The notes under the pieces: generated by a model
What the model was told of the DNA's origin: nothing
The model's database searches: none
Seen by the model: the letters and a program-made list of their open reading frames with translations, nothing else
NCBI RefSeq assembly: GCF_000193495.2
Contig: NZ_AP023410.1
Span: 434,001 to 498,000 of the forward strand
Direction: 5' to 3'
DNA from: Acetobacter aceti NBRC 14818
GTDB lineage: Bacteria; Pseudomonadota; Alphaproteobacteria; Acetobacterales; Acetobacteraceae
DNA: 64,000 nucleotides
Shown here: piece after piece, positions 42,240-51,058 of the stretch
Layout: each line of letters begins with the position of its first letter
How positions within the stretch are numbered: the stretch's first letter is position 1
Translations under genes and position numbers: made by a program

Positions 42240-42956
42240 TCAGCGGCGCTCGACATCAGCGGCCAGCACATAACCCCCGCCGCGCACCGTCTTGATAAGC
42301 TGGGCATTGCGCCCGTCATCCTCCAGCTTGCGTCGCAGGCGGCTGACGGCCACGTCGATCGCCCGATCGAAAGGACCGGCCTGTCTGCCACGCAGGAGGT
42401 CAAGCAGCATGTCGCGGGTAAGCACCCGGTTAGGCCGCTCCAGAAGAGCCAGAAGCAGGTCGTACTCGCCACCCGTGAGGGAGACTTCCGCCCCATCGGG
42501 ATTCAGCAAGCGGCGACGGGCAAGTTCCAGTCGCCAGCCCGCAAAAAGGATTTCACGCGCTTCGGTCGAGCCCTGTTCCTGACTTTCGCTGACACGACGC
42601 AGCACCGCGCGGATACGGGCCAGCAGTTCCCGGGGATTGAACGGCTTGGTGACATAATCATCTGCGCCGAGTTCCAGACCGATGATACGGTCCGTTTCTT
42701 CATTCATCGCCGTCAGCATGATGATCGGCACATTGGCCTGACTGCGGAACCAGCGGGCGAGGTCCAGTCCCGACTCGCCGGGCAGCATCAGATCGAGCAC
42801 GATCAGATGATAATGCCCCTGTCCCCAGACACGTCTGGCTTCACGCCCGTCACGGACGCTGGTGACACGCATCTGGTTGCGTTCAAGGAATTTTGACAGA
42901 AGATCGCGGATTTCGCGGTCATCATCAATGATCAGTATATGGGAAGTCTGCTCCAT
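42240..42956 (-). CDS. OmpR-family response regulator
   Basis: 238 residues from ATG 42956. The receiver domain has the acidic pocket ILIIDDDREIRD, phospho-acceptor Asp in LIVLDLMLPGESG, Thr in IIMLTAMNEET and Lys in YVTKPFNPREL. The C-terminal winged helix carries LTGGEYDLLLALLERPN and DVAVSRLRRKLEDD plus the YVLAADV hairpin. First gene of the kinase/regulator operon and divergent from the exported PRC-barrel gene, which is a candidate target. The spacer between the two starts is 168 bases. Confidence 0.93.
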   Translation of the reverse strand: MEQTSHILIIDDDREIRDLLSKFLERNQMRVTSVRDGREARRVWGQGHYHLIVLDLMLPGESGLDLARWFRSQANVPIIMLTAMNEETDRIIGLELGADDYVTKPFNPRELLARIRAVLRRVSESQEQGSTEAREILFAGWRLELARRRLLNPDGAEVSLTGGEYDLLLALLERPNRVLTRDMLLDLLRGRQAGPFDRAIDVAVSRLRRKLEDDGRNAQLIKTVRGGGYVLAADVERR

Positions 42957-43124
42957 GAATCGTTTATAAAACAACAGAAGCCGCCTGTGCAGGCCATGTT
43001 GCACTCTGTTGCACTTCGGGAGGTGTCGTACGATTTGACCGACAGGAACGAGCAGTCGATCATGTCCCAAGATCAGAGTTTCCCACGGCCATCTTTCAAA
43101 ATAAACGGACTGGAGAGCGATGTG

Positions 43125-43790
43125 ATGGATGGTTTCGGATCTTGTGGTCCACGACTACGAGGCGCATTGCTCACGGCCAGTCTGGGCTGCGCCGTGGCAT
43201 CCTTTATGGTCGTGGTTTCTCCCGGTGCCTTGGCTCAGTCACAGCCCGCTCACTCAATTTCAGAGAATCGCGATACGGTAACGGGCGACAATCCTGATCT
43301 GGATATTCCCGAAGCCCCTCCTGCAAAGCCGGCTTCAGACAGTCCCCAACCTGCCGTTATTGCTGCCATCATCACAACTGAATCGCTCGGCAGTCTGATT
43401 GATCGGGATGTGCAGGCCGTCACAGGCGGCAACCTTGGCCACATCGTTGACGTTCTGATTGACGTTGATGGAGAGATGCAGGCGGTGGTGATCGATATTG
43501 GTGGATTTCTTGGCGTTGGCAATCGCCGTGTCGCCGTTGCCTCGGACCTGATTCAGGTCAGTCACAGCAATCCGCAGGCCCCCGTGATCATGCAGGTTTC
43601 AGCGGCAGTGATTCGATCCGCTCCTGAATATAAAAGAGGGGACAGGAATGCGTCCGTCCTCACAGGTCCGCGCCTGCTGGCCTCAGGCCAGCCTGCTGGC
43701 GCCTCCACGTCCTCGTCGACTGAAACGATTTCAGTGAAACCAGCCACCAATCCAGATCCATCCCCGCCTGCATCCTCTTCTGGCGGGTGA
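43125..43790 (+). CDS. Exported PRC-barrel domain protein
   Basis: 221 residues from ATG 43125, chosen because GGAGAG lies seven bases upstream and a good signal peptide follows (RGALLTASLGCAVASFMVVV, cleaved after GALA). Earlier in-frame ATGs (42939, 43062) would bury it. After a Pro-rich linker comes a PRC-barrel: LGSLIDRDVQAVTGGNLGHI, VDVLIDVDGEMQAVVIDIGG and NRRVAVASDLIQV. The C-terminal 60 residues are Ser/Pro-rich and disordered. PRC-barrels usually work in the cytosol, so a periplasmic one is noteworthy. Its role is unknown; it may belong to the regulon of the divergent two-component system. Confidence 0.75.
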   Translation: MDGFGSCGPRLRGALLTASLGCAVASFMVVVSPGALAQSQPAHSISENRDTVTGDNPDLDIPEAPPAKPASDSPQPAVIAAIITTESLGSLIDRDVQAVTGGNLGHIVDVLIDVDGEMQAVVIDIGGFLGVGNRRVAVASDLIQVSHSNPQAPVIMQVSAAVIRSAPEYKRGDRNASVLTGPRLLASGQPAGASTSSSTETISVKPATNPDPSPPASSSGG

Positions 43791-43868
43791 ACGCGTGGCA
43801 GACGCACGCATTCCTGCCTGCCGTGATCAATGCAACAGAATGTCTGCGGCCAAAGGCAGGCTGACATC

Positions 43869-45122
43869 ATGAAAAAGCTTAAACCCAACAGCACGATGGG
43901 GCTGGATGGGGTCAGCTTTTTCGTCGCCAACCTTCAGGCCGCCTTTGGTCCGTTTGTCTCGGTCTATCTCACGGAGCAGCACTGGACGCAGGGAGAAATC
44001 GGCATTGCCCTGACGATCGGTTCCGTCACGGCGATGGCCAGTCAGGTGCCCGCTGGCGCGCTTGTGGATGCTCTGAGGAACAAACGGCTTATTGCCGAAC
44101 TGTCCATCGTCGCCATCATCGCATCCTGCCTCATCATGGCGATCATGCCGGACCGTCTGCCAGTCGCAATTGCCGAGGTTCTGCATGGTCTGGCGAGTTG
44201 CACGCTCAATCCGGCCATCAGCGCCCTGACGCTTGGCGTCGTCGCTGTGGCAATTGCCCGCGACCCGGACAAGGCAAGAAGCGCGCTGGGTATCCGCTTC
44301 GGGCGTAACGCCAGCTTTGCCGCCGTCGGCAATGCCCTGTCTGCTGGCCTGATGGGAGCCGCTGGCTATTTCATTTCGTCGAGGGCGACGTTTTTTCTGG
44401 GGGCGGCTATGGCTGCTCCCGGTCTGATTGCCCTTCGCATGATCGAGCCGATCGGGACACCGCTCGACCGAAGCGCTTCGGGGTTGGCTGAAGGCGAGAA
44501 TCCCCAGCAGGCAAAGGTGCGATCCTATCTCAGTCTATTGAAAGAGCCGGGCCTGTTCGCTTTCGCACTGTGCGTCGTGTTCTTTCATCTTGCCAACGCT
44601 GCAATGCTGCCACTGGCGGCGGGACAGATCACAAAAGATGCCGGTCATTCGGCGGAAATTATCATTGCGGCCTGCATTCTGGCGCCGCAGCTTCTGGGGG
44701 CTGTCCTGTCGCCGTGCATCGGGCGTTGGGCGGAAACAGTCGGACGGAAACCCGTGATGATTCTGACCTTCATGGCGCTTCCGCTACGCGGCATTCTGTT
44801 GAGCTGCACATCCAATCCCTGGCTTGTCGTGCCATTTCAGATGCTGGACGGAATCAGCTCGGCATCATTTGGAGTCATGCTGCCTCTTGTGGCGGCGGAC
44901 CTGACCCGCCGCACCGGACATTTCAACCTCTGCATGGGGCTGCTCGGGCTTGCCATGGGGCTGGGCGCGAGTTTCAGCACGACGCTGGCGGGAGCCGTGG
45001 CCGATCACTCGCTTCGATATGCGTTTCTGCTGCTGTCCGCCTCGGGAGGTATCTGCCTGCTGCTGATTGTTTTTCTCATGAGGGAAACCCGCCTGAATAA
45101 TCCGGGCATGCAGCAGGCCTGA
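43869..45122 (+). CDS. MFS transporter (drug-resistance type)
   Basis: About 417 residues from ATG 43869; ATG 43830 is an alternative. Around 12 helices. MGLDGVSFFVANLQAAFGPF begins helix 1; SQVPAGALVDALRNKRLIAE is the loop 2-3 motif; IRFGRNASFAAVGNALSAGL is helix 5. It resembles MFS_1 efflux carriers in acetic acid and other Alphaproteobacteria, of unknown substrate. It ends 10 bases before the convergent lipB stop. Confidence 0.85.
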   Translation: MKKLKPNSTMGLDGVSFFVANLQAAFGPFVSVYLTEQHWTQGEIGIALTIGSVTAMASQVPAGALVDALRNKRLIAELSIVAIIASCLIMAIMPDRLPVAIAEVLHGLASCTLNPAISALTLGVVAVAIARDPDKARSALGIRFGRNASFAAVGNALSAGLMGAAGYFISSRATFFLGAAMAAPGLIALRMIEPIGTPLDRSASGLAEGENPQQAKVRSYLSLLKEPGLFAFALCVVFFHLANAAMLPLAAGQITKDAGHSAEIIIAACILAPQLLGAVLSPCIGRWAETVGRKPVMILTFMALPLRGILLSCTSNPWLVVPFQMLDGISSASFGVMLPLVAADLTRRTGHFNLCMGLLGLAMGLGASFSTTLAGAVADHSLRYAFLLLSASGGICLLLIVFLMRETRLNNPGMQQA

Positions 45123-45132
45123 ATCTGCGACA

Positions 45133-45891
45133 TCAGACTGCGATGAGCCTATCCCATTCTTCCACCAGAATGGCGTCGACCTGTTCCATCGTGGCGGTTA
45201 CGCCGAGCTTTCTCAGGCTGGTGACGCCAAACTCTTTGATCCCGCAGGGGACAATGCCATCGAATGCAGACAGGTCCGGATCAACATTGATTGAAATTCC
45301 GTGCCAGCTGACCCAGCGCGTCACTCTGACGCCAAGAGCCGCTATCTTGGCTTCTTCTCCAGTGCGGGGATCGACGACCCAGACACCGACACGCCCCTCA
45401 CGCCGCTCTCCCTTAACGCCGAGGCGGCCCAGTGTTGCGATGATCAACTGTTCCAGAAACGAGACGTAAGCCCGCAGATCACGCTCAGGTACGGGGCCAT
45501 GAGGGTGCGACAGATCCATCATCAGATAGGCGACCCGCTGTCCGGGGCCATGATAGGTCCACTGACCGCCACGTCCGGCGGGATAGGTGGGGTATCCCCG
45601 TGGGTTGAAAAGATCGGCATCCTTCGCGGATGTGCCCGCCGTGAACAGGTGCGGATGTTCAAGGAGCCAGATTCGCTCCTGCGCCTCCTCAGCGCGAATC
45701 TCCCGGACCGTTTCTTCCATGCGGGAGAGAGCCACCGGATAGGGGACGAGTTCGTTCGATCTTTCCCAGACGATTCCGTTGTCGGCCCGGAATTTTTCCG
45801 GGACGACCCCACGTGGAATGGCCGTATCGGCAATTAAATCAGGTTGTTTGTCACGAATCGTACATTCAGACATTGCAGCATTCTCAAGCAT
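45133..45891 (-). CDS. lipB: Octanoyl-[ACP]:protein N-octanoyltransferase LipB
   Basis: 252 residues. Transfers octanoyl groups to the lipoyl domains of 2-oxoacid dehydrogenases and the glycine cleavage H protein. [41 protein letters not shown] (catalytic Lys) and [15 protein letters not shown] (catalytic Cys) are all present. The N-terminus is about 15 residues longer than E. coli's; ATG 45873 is an alternative start. No lipA is next to it. Confidence 0.95.
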   Translation of the reverse strand: MLENAAMSECTIRDKQPDLIADTAIPRGVVPEKFRADNGIVWERSNELVPYPVALSRMEETVREIRAEEAQERIWLLEHPHLFTAGTSAKDADLFNPRGYPTYPAGRGGQWTYHGPGQRVAYLMMDLSHPHGPVPERDLRAYVSFLEQLIIATLGRLGVKGERREGRVGVWVVDPRTGEEAKIAALGVRVTRWVSWHGISINVDPDLSAFDGIVPCGIKEFGVTSLRKLGVTATMEQVDAILVEEWDRLIAV

Positions 45892-45949
45892 CAGTTATAC
45901 GCCCCTCCAACTTCAACCGGTATCACTCAAATGAGGCTGGTTGTCACGG

Positions 45950-46035
45950 GCGGCCGTGGCGGAATGGTAGACGCGCAAGCTTGAGGTGCTTGTGGGGGAA
46001 ACCCTGTGGAAGTTCGAGTCTTCTCGGCCGCACCA
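45950..46035 (+). tRNA. tRNA-Leu (anticodon GAG)
   Basis: Acceptor arms GCGGCCG and CGGCCGC pair perfectly and the 3' ACCA is encoded. The anticodon stem CAAGC/GCTTG encloses TTGAGGT, giving anticodon GAG for CUC/CUU codons. A long variable arm (TGGGGGAAACCCTG) identifies a class II tRNA, and GTTCGAGTC is the T loop. An intrinsic terminator follows directly. Confidence 0.97.
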
Positions 46036-46040
46036 AAGTT

Positions 46041-46060
46041 ACCCTGAAGTCAGGGTTTTA
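46041..46060 (+). terminator. Intrinsic terminator after tRNA-Leu
   Basis: ACCCTG and CAGGGT flank AAGT; TTTTACTTTC follows. Its location 5 bases behind the tRNA supports the call. Confidence 0.75.
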
Positions 46061-46276
46061 CTTTCAAAAAAAAGACAGTGATGTAAATCAAACCACCCTG
46101 CAGAAAATGCGGGGGTGGTCTGTCTTTGTTTTTGTTAAATATTTTCGTTTTGCCCCGTTTTTAACAGACTTCTGCACTAGAACAGAGTGGCGAGACCGAT
46201 TTAGAGTCTCCACCATCTGGGCGCGGGAGGTCTGCTCGTGTGCCCTGTTCCGTAGCATGGATAAAGGTACTACTTC

Positions 46277-47155
46277 GTGATCAAGCCTTTACGTAAAGCA
46301 GTTCTTCCGGTTGCCGGACTTGGAACCAGATTCCTTCCCGCCACCAAAGCCATGCCGAAAGAGATGCTGCCTGTCGTGGACAAGCCGTTGATCCAGTATG
46401 CGATCGACGAGGCCCGCGCCGCAGGTATTGAAGAAATTTGCCTCATCACGGGGCGCGGCAAAGATTCTCTCATCGATTATTTCGATGTCGCTTTTGAGCT
46501 TGAGCATACGCTCCGCGAGCGAAACAAGCTCGATGCCCTGAAAGCTCTTGAGCAAAGCAGCATCGAAGCCGGCTCACTGATTGCTGTGCGTCAGCAGGAA
46601 CCGCTGGGCCTTGGCCATGCGATCTGGTGCGCCCGCAGCTTCATCGGTGATGACCCGTTTGCCATTCTCCTTCCGGATGATGTCGTGCAGGGAAAAGTCG
46701 CCTGCATGAAACAGCTTGCCGACGCATATTACGCGACGGGTGGCAGTGTGGTTGCCGTGGAAGAAGTTCCCCGCGAGCACACCAATCGTTACGGCATCCT
46801 GAAGCCGGGGAAGGATGACGGTAAGCTGGTCGAAATTACCGGTCTGGTCGAAAAGCCGAAGCCGGAAGATGCGCCGTCGAACCTCTCCATCATCGGACGC
46901 TATGTCCTGACCCCGGACATCATGCCGTTCCTGTCCCTCCTTGAAAAAGGAGCCGGTGGTGAAGTGCAGCTGACAGACGCCATGGCCAAGACCCTCGGCA
47001 AGACGCCGTTCCATGGTCTGCGCTATGAAGGCACCCGATTCGACTGCGGTAACAAGATCGGCTTCCTTGAAGCCCAGATCGCCTTTGCTCTTGAGCGTCC
47101 TGAACTCGCGCCGGATGTGAAGACGTTCCTCAAAAAATATACGGGAGCTGTCTGA
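46277..47155 (+). CDS. galU: UTP-glucose-1-phosphate uridylyltransferase
   Basis: 292 residues. Makes UDP-glucose, the precursor of cellulose, acetan-like exopolysaccharide and LPS in this group. AVLPVAGLGTRFLPATKAMP and KEMLPVVDKPLIQYAIDEA are the nucleotide-binding motif; FAILLPDDVV and GLVEKPKPEDAPSNL follow. The start is GTG 46277 with AAGG upstream. It ends one base before the phosphohexomutase start, so the two are clearly one operon that turns hexose 6-phosphate into UDP-glucose. Confidence 0.97.
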   Translation: MIKPLRKAVLPVAGLGTRFLPATKAMPKEMLPVVDKPLIQYAIDEARAAGIEEICLITGRGKDSLIDYFDVAFELEHTLRERNKLDALKALEQSSIEAGSLIAVRQQEPLGLGHAIWCARSFIGDDPFAILLPDDVVQGKVACMKQLADAYYATGGSVVAVEEVPREHTNRYGILKPGKDDGKLVEITGLVEKPKPEDAPSNLSIIGRYVLTPDIMPFLSLLEKGAGGEVQLTDAMAKTLGKTPFHGLRYEGTRFDCGNKIGFLEAQIAFALERPELAPDVKTFLKKYTGAV

Positions 47156-47156
47156 T

Positions 47157-48566
47157 ATGAGCTTCAAACATACTTTCGAGCAGACCAGTCTGCGTGAATA
47201 TGACATCCGTGGCATTGTCGGTAAGACACTGAATGTCGAAGATGCATTCGCTATCGGCCGCACCTTCGCCAGCATTGTTCTGAAGAACGGCGGCAAGACG
47301 GTCGTGATCGGTTATGACGGTCGCGTGTCCTCGCCGTCTCTGGAAGAGGCGCTGGTCAACGGTGCGGTCGCTTCCGGTGCTGATGTGATCCGTATCGGCC
47401 GTGGTCCGACCCCGATGCTGTATTTCGCATCCGTCACGCTGAAGGCGGACGGCGCGATCATGGTCACGGGCAGCCACAACCCGGCCAACTACAATGGCTT
47501 CAAGATGATGCTGGCCAACAAGCCGTTCTTCGGTGAGCAGATCAAGCATCTCGGCCATCTGGCGCGCGAAGGCGATGTCGTTCCTGAAACAAAGGGCACG
47601 GTGAAAACCGTCGATATCAAGAAAGAGTATATCGAACGCCTTCTGAAGGATTACGACGGCGGCGACCGCAAGCTGAAGGTTGTCTGGGACAACGGCAACA
47701 GCGTGGCTGGCGACATTCTTCCGGCCCTGCTCGACAAGCTGCCGGGTGAGCACATCATCCTGAACGGCGAAGTCGACGGTACGTTCCCGGCTCACCATCC
47801 GGACCCGACGGTTGCGAAGAATCTCGAGCAGATCATCGCTTCCGTGAAAGAGAACAAGGCCGACCTCGGTATCGCCTTCGACGGCGACGCGGATCGTATC
47901 GGGCTTGTGGACGACAAGGGCGGCATCCTCTGGGGTGACCAGATCCTCGTTCTGCTGGCGCGTGACGTTCTCAAGAACCATCCCGGCGGCACGATCATCG
48001 CCGACGTGAAGGCGTCTCAGGTTCTGTTCGACGAAGTAAAGAAGGCTGGTGGTGAGCCGCTGATGTGGCGCACCGGTCATTCGCTCATCAAGTCGAAGAT
48101 GGCCGAGACAAAGTCCCCGCTGGCTGGTGAGATGTCCGGTCACATCTTCTTCGCCGACAAATGGTACGGCTTTGACGATGCGATCTACGCCGCCATCCGG
48201 GTGCTGGGCATCGTCGCCCGCATGAAGGAGCCGCTGTCTGCGTTCCGCGAGGCTCTGCCGCAGACAATCTCCACCCCGGAAATCCGCTTTGACTGCGACG
48301 ATCTGCGCAAGTTCAAGGTGATTGAGGAAGTGGCTGAGCGTCTCCGCAAGGACGGCGCGGACGTGTCCGAGATCGACGGTGTGCGCGTGAACACGCCGGA
48401 CGGCTGGTGGCTGCTCCGCGCTTCCAACACGCAGGCCGTTCTGGTTGCGCGGTGCGAAGGCAAGAGCGAAGCCGGTCTGGACAACCTCAAGGCAGCGCTG
48501 ACGCGTCAGCTTGAGCTGTCCGGTCTGGAAAAGCCTGACTTCTCAGGCGACAACGCCGGTCACTGA
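47157..48566 (+). CDS. Phosphomannomutase/phosphoglucomutase
   Basis: 469 residues, alpha-D-phosphohexomutase family. SLREYDIRGIVGKTLN at the start, the phosphoserine loop MVTGSHNPANYNGFKM, metal loop AFDGDADRIGLVDD, sugar loop GEMSGHIFF, and the phosphate-binding RASNTQ motif at the C-terminus are all intact. It probably interconverts the 1- and 6-phosphates of both glucose and mannose like AlgC or ExoC, supplying GalU and GDP-mannose synthesis. Confidence 0.95.
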   Translation: MSFKHTFEQTSLREYDIRGIVGKTLNVEDAFAIGRTFASIVLKNGGKTVVIGYDGRVSSPSLEEALVNGAVASGADVIRIGRGPTPMLYFASVTLKADGAIMVTGSHNPANYNGFKMMLANKPFFGEQIKHLGHLAREGDVVPETKGTVKTVDIKKEYIERLLKDYDGGDRKLKVVWDNGNSVAGDILPALLDKLPGEHIILNGEVDGTFPAHHPDPTVAKNLEQIIASVKENKADLGIAFDGDADRIGLVDDKGGILWGDQILVLLARDVLKNHPGGTIIADVKASQVLFDEVKKAGGEPLMWRTGHSLIKSKMAETKSPLAGEMSGHIFFADKWYGFDDAIYAAIRVLGIVARMKEPLSAFREALPQTISTPEIRFDCDDLRKFKVIEEVAERLRKDGADVSEIDGVRVNTPDGWWLLRASNTQAVLVARCEGKSEAGLDNLKAALTRQLELSGLEKPDFSGDNAGH

Positions 48567-48587
48567 TCAGGAAAAGGGGTGAAACGT

Positions 48588-48767
48588 GTGACGGATGATG
48601 CGTTTCACTCCTTTCTGGAGCCGGGCCAATGGGTCCGGCATCCCGATCATCCCGAATGGGGCGACGGGCAGGTGCAGTCGGCCATCTCCCACAGGGTGAC
48701 AGTCAATTTCCTGCATATGGGCAAGGTAGTTCTTGATGCCCGTGTCGTGACGCTTGTCGTCATCTGA
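48588..48767 (+). CDS. DUF3553 family small protein
   Basis: 59 residues. FLEPGQWVRHPDHPEWGDGQ, VQSAISHRVTVNFLHMGKVV and ARVVTLVVI match the small DUF3553 domain, which also occurs at the C-terminus of some UvrD helicases and folds as a small Tudor/SH3-like barrel. GTG 48588 is preferred over GTG 48579 because AAGGGG is then correctly spaced. Function unknown; its place 20 bases behind the phosphohexomutase may mean read-through only. Confidence 0.8.
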   Translation: MTDDAFHSFLEPGQWVRHPDHPEWGDGQVQSAISHRVTVNFLHMGKVVLDARVVTLVVI

Positions 48768-48866
48768 GCTGATTTTCCGCGATCATGCCCTGTGTGCCAT
48801 GCACATCAGGCTGTCCGGCAAGGAGTTTCGCTTTCCAGCAGGGTCGTGCGGGTTTATACAGGACCT

Positions 48867-49886
48867 ATGCAGTCCAGTTTAATCGACATTCAGGGCCGAA
48901 AAATCTCCTATCTCCGTGTTTCGGTGACAGATCGCTGCGACATGCGCTGTGTGTACTGCATGTCGGAAAACATGGAGTTTCTGCCGCGTCCTGAGGTTCT
49001 GACATACGAGGAACTGGAACGGCTGTGTGCAGTCTTCATGCAGCACGGCGTGAAGCGGATCCGCCTGACAGGCGGTGAGCCTCTGGTCAGACGCGATATT
49101 GGCGGCTTTCTGCTCTCGCTTGGACGCTGGATACAGCCTGACGCCACCACGCCGGGATTGGATGAACTGACGCTGACAACCAACGGCAGCCAGTTGCGCC
49201 GTTATGCGGATACTCTGGTGAAGGCTGGGGTTCGCAGGGTTAATGTCAGTCTGGACTCCCTGAAGCCTGAGCGTTTTTCCGCTATCACCCGGCGCGGTGA
49301 CCTGCGTCAGACACTGGATGGTGTTCGCGCCGCTCGCGATGCGGGGCTGGCTGTCCGCATCAACACTGTGGCCATGAAGGGGATCAACGACGATGAGTTT
49401 GATGATCTGATTGCCTGGTGCGGTGAAATCGGCGCTGATCTGTGTCTGATCGAGACGATGCCGATGGGCGAGACTGGCGAAGACCGGCGCGCCCAGTATC
49501 TTCCGCTCCACGCGATCAGGCTTAGTCTTCAGAAACGGTGGACTTTCGAAGCCGCGAATGGCGCTGGTGGCGCTGGGCCGGCGCGTTATGTGCGGGTTGC
49601 GGAAACTGGGCAGAAACTGGGCTTCATTACGCCACTGAGTCACAATTTCTGCGACAGCTGTAATCGTGTGCGTCTGTCCTGCTCGGGGCAGCTCTACACA
49701 TGCCTTGGATCAGATAATGCTGTGGACCTGCGTGCCATTCTGCGGAGCGGCGGAAGTGATGAGGACATTCTCAGGGCTATCGACCTCAGTCTTGCCCGCA
49801 AACCTTTCCGCCATGATTTTCTGATCCCGGATAATGATGCAGACGTGCAGGGACCAGCCCGTCTGATGAGTGTTACTGGCGGATAA
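48867..49886 (+). CDS. moaA: GTP 3',8-cyclase MoaA
   Basis: 339 residues from ATG 48867 (the open frame begins at 48792). First step of molybdenum cofactor synthesis. Radical-SAM motif SVTDRCDMRCVYCMSE binds one 4Fe-4S cluster; the second cluster site is HNFCDSCNRVRLSCSGQLYTC. RLTGGEPLVRRDI and NVSLDSLKPERF bind SAM and GTP. The C-terminal Gly-Gly needed for activity is present (VTGG). Molybdenum enzymes such as aldehyde and xanthine dehydrogenases are common in acetic acid bacteria. No other moa gene is in the window. Confidence 0.97.
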   Translation: MQSSLIDIQGRKISYLRVSVTDRCDMRCVYCMSENMEFLPRPEVLTYEELERLCAVFMQHGVKRIRLTGGEPLVRRDIGGFLLSLGRWIQPDATTPGLDELTLTTNGSQLRRYADTLVKAGVRRVNVSLDSLKPERFSAITRRGDLRQTLDGVRAARDAGLAVRINTVAMKGINDDEFDDLIAWCGEIGADLCLIETMPMGETGEDRRAQYLPLHAIRLSLQKRWTFEAANGAGGAGPARYVRVAETGQKLGFITPLSHNFCDSCNRVRLSCSGQLYTCLGSDNAVDLRAILRSGGSDEDILRAIDLSLARKPFRHDFLIPDNDADVQGPARLMSVTGG

Positions 49887-50012
49887 ATCAATCAGACTGT
49901 TGACGTATGCCGAACACGCACAGAGATTGGATGCGAACGGCATTTTCACGGAATTGGTGATTTTTCAATATATTCCGTGCCTCATGCCGTGATGCACAAC
50001 ATGAGGCAGGAA

Positions 50013-50798
50013 ATGAGCGTCAGCAGCCGGATCAGTCCCGTTATTCAGGATATCGTTGAGAAAGCTCTTGAAGAAATCGAGACATCCCTGGACGCTCGCA
50101 TCATTCTTGCAATGGACGCCGGTCTGAGAGGGCAGGGTATGGAGTCTGCGGACAGCCCTTACCAAATCATGTTCGTCTATGTGCATCGGCTGGACTGGTA
50201 TCTGAAACTTTCTCCCGGTCCCGCGACGGTTGAACTACCTGCGTCGGATGATTTTTCCCTGACAGGATGGGATATCCGACATCTCGTTGAAAAAATGAAG
50301 CAGTCGGATGCAACGGAAACGAGATGGCTGAACAGTGGTGCAGTCTACCGTTCCGATGTGGATCTGATGAGGCGTCTTGCTGTTCTGCAGCGTCGCGTCT
50401 GGCAGCCTGCTCCTGCTCTTGCCGCTGAAATCAAAACCGCGACCAGCGTGCAGGGCAATTGGTCACTGGGCCATACTCTGACCACGGAAGAGTTTCTGAC
50501 CCCCATGTATGCGGCGCTCTCTGGAAAAGTGATTGCGGAAGATAATGGCCCACCTCCAGGAGACATACGGGTACTGTATGAGGGGTTGAGTGAAGAAGTC
50601 ACCAATGAGATGGATGTCATTCTTTCGAAAAAAGCGAAAAACGCCGCAAATTCTGATGCTCCACCCTGTTTTCGGTCCCAGATATTCATGAACGCCGAAC
50701 TGGCACGTCTGCAGACGGTTGAGCTGCCGACACATCCTGCTCCGGATGACAGTATATTCGACCGTTTTCTGGCTGATACGATACGGCGGTTCGGCTGA
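50013..50798 (+). CDS. RlaP/YcgL-like nucleotidyltransferase-fold protein lacking catalytic residues
   Basis: 261 residues from ATG 50013 (GAGG upstream; ATG 49977 is an alternative). MFVYVHRLDWYLKLSPGPAT, DDFSLTGWDIRHLVEKM and ETRWLNSGAVYRSD match the PF10127 (RlaP) family of predicted nucleotidyltransferases, whose members have a Gly-Ser-Arg helix and an Asp-x-Asp pair just before the IYVH strand. Here those places read MDAGLRGQGMESADSPYQIM: the Asp-x-Asp is changed to Pro-Tyr-Gln, and the Gly-Ser is lost. Catalysis is unlikely. It could be a decayed or repurposed binding protein. The downstream gene pair begins 70 bases later. Confidence 0.6.
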   Translation: MSVSSRISPVIQDIVEKALEEIETSLDARIILAMDAGLRGQGMESADSPYQIMFVYVHRLDWYLKLSPGPATVELPASDDFSLTGWDIRHLVEKMKQSDATETRWLNSGAVYRSDVDLMRRLAVLQRRVWQPAPALAAEIKTATSVQGNWSLGHTLTTEEFLTPMYAALSGKVIAEDNGPPPGDIRVLYEGLSEEVTNEMDVILSKKAKNAANSDAPPCFRSQIFMNAELARLQTVELPTHPAPDDSIFDRFLADTIRRFG

Positions 50799-50869
50799 CG
50801 CAGGGAGGGATGGCATCGCAATCAGGGTGATGTCGACATCCGGGGAAAGCAGAGGGATAGGCGAAAGCA

Positions 50870-51058
50870 ATGCAGTGCAACACGGAACAGGAAACCAGTG
50901 ATCTCCTCGCTGAAGCCCGAAGAATCAGACTGACTATTCCTGAAGCCTGCCTGCCGGGTGTTACTGCCAATAGCAGACTTTTACAGACCTATATCGACCT
51001 TGTGCTGGAGCTGGAGCTCCCTGACAACTGTCCTCCAGCCTATGAGTACGAACCATGA
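50870..51058 (+). CDS. AtzG-like small subunit (DUF4089)
   Basis: 62 residues: IPEACLPGVTANSRLLQTYI and DLVLELELPDNCPPAYEYEP match the DUF4089/AtzG family, also found as HpxX in purine catabolism loci. AtzG is a GatC-like partner that stabilises the amidase AtzE. Its stop overlaps the amidase start by 4 bases (ATGA), confirming a two-subunit design. Confidence 0.85.
   Translation: MQCNTEQETSDLLAEARRIRLTIPEACLPGVTANSRLLQTYIDLVLELELPDNCPPAYEYEP

Noticed and set aside
45950..46276. Genomic island attached to tRNA-Leu
   Set aside because: No integrase or repeat of the tRNA 3' end is found, and the following galU operon is core sequence.
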